Shown here: positions 63,001-64,000 of the stretch, in pieces
Numbering within the stretch: position 1 is the first letter of the stretch
How the letters are laid out: each line of letters opens with the position of its first letter
DNA from: Dreissena polymorpha
Lineage: Eukaryota > Mollusca > Bivalvia > Myida > Dreissenidae
Reading direction: 5' to 3'
DNA: 64,000 nucleotides
Assembly (NCBI RefSeq): GCF_020536995.1
Contig: NC_068357.1
Coordinates: 147,170,751 to 147,234,750, forward strand
Program-made: the position numbers and the translations under genes
Notes under the pieces: model-generated
Told to the model about the DNA's origin: nothing
Databases searched by the model: none
What the model saw: only the letters and a program-made list of their open reading frames with translations

Positions 63001-63669
63001 ATTGATGCAGTCACACGGTGCCGTAGTGTACGATGGGTTATAAATCAGCTATGGTTAAACTATACTAATGTTTTCGTATAAAAACCGTAACATAATCACT
63101 GATTGGGTAATTCATAGATTGTTTCGGAAAATAAATAAAAGAAATAAGATATTTATCGCAGTAAAAACGTGTGAAAATTGCGCGAAAAAGTTGTCACGAC
63201 TTTGCAACGTTATTTCTCGTTAACGACGTCAGCGCCGAAAGGGTCAAAGTCTCGTTCCCAGCCACAAATATATACCAGAATTTGCTTTAAAACTGGAATA
63301 TACAGGATTATCAGGTAATTGGCAAGTTATAATTTTCGTACACGTACGCAATATATTGCGATATATTGCAATACGGGTTTTTGAACTGACAATATATTGC
63401 AATACGGTTTTTGGCGTATTGTTGCAGCATTTTTTATTAGCTGCTTTGACATTAGAACATCCGAATAACTTGTCCGAAATACGTACAACTTGAACCAATG
63501 TCCTCTTTAGCTCGTCATATGAGTTTGGAATCTGTTGCCTTTCGTACAGTATATATTTTAGCAGCTCATTAACAAGCTCCGCGCGAACACGTGACTGAAG
63601 TCCACCCTCAAACGTTATTGGAATAAAATATGTTTGATTTTTCTTTTTGTCTTGTTTTCGAATTTCCAT
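45047..63669 (-). CDS. MAD2L1BP: p31comet (MAD2L1-binding protein), two exons
   Basis: Exon 1 63669-63490 (60 codons) and exon 2 46000-45047 (317 codons plus stop) join in phase 0 through a GT-AG intron of 17.5 kb. The protein is 377 residues against about 274 in human. Exon 1 carries FIPITFEGGLQSRV and ELLKYILYERQQIPNSYDEL, matching VPVVFPG..IKHILYQRQQLPLPYEQL. Exon 2 carries FTIGATTVTPKEVYLI (human GGNALSPKEFYEL), RGSKVEFQL (191-199) and IWYQSPISIKGYK (355-367; human IWFQAPVTFKGF). By family it is a HORMA protein that binds closed MAD2 and, with TRIP13, disassembles the mitotic checkpoint complex. A Ser/Asp-rich insert of about 150 residues (201-352) sits between the last two motifs. A further small exon in the long intron cannot be ruled out, but lengths fit without one. 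Confidence 0.85.
46102..46126. repeat. TA microsatellite
   Basis: About twelve TA repeats just upstream of p31comet exon 2 in the intron. Confidence 0.9.
46901..48150 (-). mobile_element. Tandem-core element, family A, copy 2
   Basis: The inverse of 30381-31432. It begins aactagagctttgtcacaga, carries about six units (gtgtgaccttgacctt.., ttttaaaatctcacaatga..) and ends acaaagtgactcctatatag plus the CCCCCATTACCAATGG hairpin. It sits in p31comet intron 1, inside a different repeat (46640-46898 and 48165 onward share 'gggtggg' and 'tagtaag' sequence). Confidence 0.82.
48165..49245. repeat. Tandem repeat block C, units of ~175-180 bp
   Basis: Starts with a G-rich tract, then three units with 'gaaagcaatagc.ttg.tactttag.agtaaagtggacc' and three with 'tatgcaaaatataaaagcaatatg' plus 'ggtggtacgcaaactttaacat'. 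Related scraps lie at 46640-46898 and 59930-60150. Confidence 0.75.
49246..50600. repeat. Dispersed repeat remnants
   Basis: 49260-49725 is a repeat with 'gaccttgacctttgacctagtgac' and the 3' phrase 'gacgacggacacgac..gctatgacaatacc'. 50100-50600 has about three eroded units with 'gatttgacctggttacc' and 'attgtcaagataa'. No gene. Confidence 0.55.
50603..50983. mobile_element. MITE with ~33-bp inverted ends
   Basis: Left ATATCGTCGCTGTCGTACTC then gaacctcatagct; right, inverted, ATATCGTCGCTGTCGTTCTC then aaacctcttagct. 381 bp, no coding capacity. Target duplication not resolvable in the AT flanks. Confidence 0.75.
51164..51216 (+). pseudogene. tRNA-Thr(TGT)-like 5' fragment (SINE head?)
   Basis: GCCCAGTTAGCTCAGTTGGG is a clear A box and D arm. 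The anticodon arm CTCGC-CCTGTAA-GCAAG gives TGT. The T arm and B box are missing, replaced at once by 'gtgtaagggtatcacg', the start of another sequence. Either a truncated tRNA-derived SINE or a tRNA pseudogene. Confidence 0.55.
51600..51760. repeat. Two direct ~92-bp units
   Basis: 'aaattttct..g.gcacttcgtgccaacgca' occurs at 51619 and 51711 with related flanks, inside AT-rich sequence. Confidence 0.65.
51899..52325 (+). repeat. Tandem repeat, 3 units of ~153 bp
   Basis: Units start at 51899, 52051 and 52204 (aaaaggtagaggtcca..cctacatgccaa..gtaaagta..gctatgagaaactgta). The block ends at the perfect hairpin GGCAGCTATATGCTGCC. Same general layout as families A and B. Confidence 0.85.
52310..53970 (-). 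mobile_element. Jockey-like LINE, 5'-truncated
   Basis: Runs on the minus strand from a junction near 53970 (next to a TA-rich tract and a MITE) to a 3' UTR ending near 52320 beside the 153-bp tandem block. Same broad clade as the LINE at 38860 but a different subfamily. Confidence 0.85.
52534..53968 (-). pseudogene. LINE reverse transcriptase, C-terminal two thirds
   Basis: Open upstream of the first ATG from about 53968: ASGPDQISPRIL, SDWKKATIAPVFKNGSRSKP, NYRPISLTCIVSKLMEHII, VMDFSKAFDKVDHHKL (palm A), GVPQGSFIGPCLFLTYINDLP (split by me; motif B), ARLFADDTVVYL (catalytic DD), AKYLGVTL and YVRPQLEYCSVVWHPW. One frame shift near 52800 moves to NSLTMLYKIQHQLVNVD, with a stop at 52534. Endonuclease absent. 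Confidence 0.9.
53980..54366. mobile_element. hAT-like MITE, 387 bp
   Basis: Ends CAGGGTTTTTTTTCC and, inverted, CAGGTTTTTTTTGGCC. Internal repeats of 'ttgggaattgggaa'. Both sides are (TA)n, compatible with an 8-bp duplication but not provable. It abuts the truncated LINE. Confidence 0.7.
56127..56170. other. Perfect 18-bp stem hairpin
   Basis: CAAAGACCTATAGATAAC, loop TTCTATCT, then the exact reverse complement. Lies within the 2.46-kb element. Confidence 0.9.
56292..56731. mobile_element. Nested foldback element, 440 bp
   Basis: Ends TTGGTCATTGTCGGCTCGGG and its exact inverse, with inner arms rich in 'gggtac' (gtaccccgggtac; ggtacggtaaatatact) that continue the pairing for about 100 bp. 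Inserted in the 54626-57083 element. Confidence 0.8.
59160..62760 (-). CDS. Putative DDE-like transposase of an unnamed family
   Basis: C-terminal exons are firm: 61190-61038, 60713-60595, 60304-60229 and 59668-59160, all GT-AG and in phase. They carry PCSLDATLHYSWDFAQ, a GIQRFYMIDESEMPGKGGD segment, HFDNAVGQNKNNTIL, then LPGHAKFTPDWHFGVWK and RQWYLYEKIAPFF, ending at a TAG... stop at 59160. Three acidic positions (IDES, FDNxxGQNKN, PGHxxxxxD) suggest an RNase H-type transposase; from memory this resembles DUF7869-like proteins. N-terminal reading at 62453-62031 (CQCSVFYGSKPCS, YFFHGQQICKKTF) and 62030-61690 (LPGRLPN, VSLKTFRNKW) is also typical of this invertebrate family. Reading frame changes near 62455 and 61690 suggest two breaks, or exon structure I misread. 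Start uncertain. Confidence 0.65.
60850..60917 (+). repeat. Terminal scrap of a tandem-core element
   Basis: 'cagacagacagacggacagtg' followed by TATGCCCACCTTCGGGGGCA, a hairpin end like that of family B, with no core units. Confidence 0.7.
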
Positions 63670-64000
63670 TTTGTCGCGCTGGCGGCTACTTGCCACTAAT
63701 CTGTCACTTGAAGTCAATGTCAAGGATGTATATGGGAAAGAAATACATGTATTTATATTTAAGCACGCAAACAAAAAACATAAGATTTTATGTTTCAATT
63801 TTCGAAGCGTATACATTGCATCAGTGATCTATTGATAAATATATTCTTCTGTATGTACTGCTAGTTTCCGACTTAAAAAACGATTTCAGTCACGGCTGTC
63901 AATGACAGTAACCTATACTTTCCTGGGTGAGCGGGTTTACCTAGCTGTAGTAAATGCGCACCTGTGTGTGTGTTTGAGATTCATTTACAGGTCGTTCAGC
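63670..64000. other. Upstream region of MAD2L1BP
   Basis: Likely promoter and 5' UTR of the minus-strand p31comet gene. No TATA or other motif I can defend. Confidence 0.4.

Larger units (their letters stand above)
57815..63265 (-). mobile_element. 5.45-kb DNA transposon with DDE-like multi-exon gene
   Basis: Inverted ends GTGACTGGGAACGAGATTTT and GTGGCTGGGAACGAGACTTT (each continuing GACCC) match at 23 of 25 positions. AAAT sits outside both (57811-57814, 63266-63269) as a candidate 4-bp duplication. It encodes the minus-strand gene at 59160-62760. A 1.3-kb non-coding part precedes the left end and about 0.5 kb lies upstream of the gene. A block C scrap (59930-60150) and a hairpin-ended scrap (60850-60917) sit in its introns. 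Confidence 0.75.
57132..63432. mobile_element. hAT-like MITE, split by a 5.45-kb transposon
   Basis: Left end TAGTGCTGCAACAATATACC; right end, inverted, AAATGCTGCAACAATACGCC. An exact 8-bp duplication TTTATTAG flanks it (57124-57131, 63433-63440), diagnostic of the hAT type. Subterminal 'atattgcaatacg' repeats occur at both ends. Without the insert at 57815-63269 it would be about 846 bp and non-coding. It lies 50 bases inside p31comet intron 1. Confidence 0.82.

Noticed and set aside
57132-63432. A single 6.3-kb hAT transposon
   Set aside because: A second pair of inverted ends with its own duplication lies inside, and the encoded protein lacks recognisable hAT motifs, so nesting fits better.
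63244-63489. Continuation of the p31comet exon 1 frame to 63244
   Set aside because: It runs into the hAT-like MITE; homology stops at the phase-0 donor at 63490, and length agrees with joining to exon 2.

Overview
The window looks like AT-rich nuclear DNA of a marine or freshwater invertebrate, most likely a bivalve mollusc. The reasons are spliced genes with GT-AG introns, an IAP-type apoptosis gene, p31comet and Churchill orthologues, several LINE fragments, and many short tandem-core repeats ending in GTCCGTC-type tracts and a hairpin. No base-composition or database test was possible. The bivalve assignment, and a weaker guess at a Dreissena-like lineage, are inferences.

Layout. 1-2579: the 3' half of an L1/Tx1-type LINE, ending in a short poly(A) inside a spacer of the next region. 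2580-12340: a tandem array of tRNA-Ile(AAT) genes on the + strand, 29 clear units of about 258 bp, some intact and some dead, followed by about six decayed units with a shorter period near 190-200 bp. Two copies of a TTAA-flanked MITE that itself carries a tRNA-like Pol III promoter sit in this array, one inside a tRNA unit. 12341-20850: gene-poor, with fossil ORF scraps and microsatellites. 20857-25150: a nine-exon IAP (two BIRs, UBA-like, RING). 26468-27443: a large foldback element. 28065-31705: CHURC1 in four exons. 33240-35807: two head-to-head copies of a tandem-core element. 35773-38081 (minus): an unrecognised four-exon gene whose last codons and stop come from that element. 38850-41000: a decayed jockey-like LINE. 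45047-63669 (minus): MAD2L1BP (p31comet), two exons separated by a 17.5-kb intron.

The p31comet intron is a nest of mobile DNA: tandem-core repeats, a second jockey-like LINE with a hAT-like MITE at its edge, a 2.46-kb TA-flanked element with its own nested foldback, and a hAT-like MITE (57132-63432, 8-bp duplication) split by a 5.45-kb DNA transposon (57815-63265). That transposon encodes a multi-exon protein with D / DNxxGQNKN / PGHxxxxxD motifs, which I read as a DDE-like transposase of an unnamed family.

The two most interesting objects are the tRNA-Ile array (concerted evolution, higher-order units, decayed flank, a MITE insertion with natural empty sites) and the 5.45-kb transposon.
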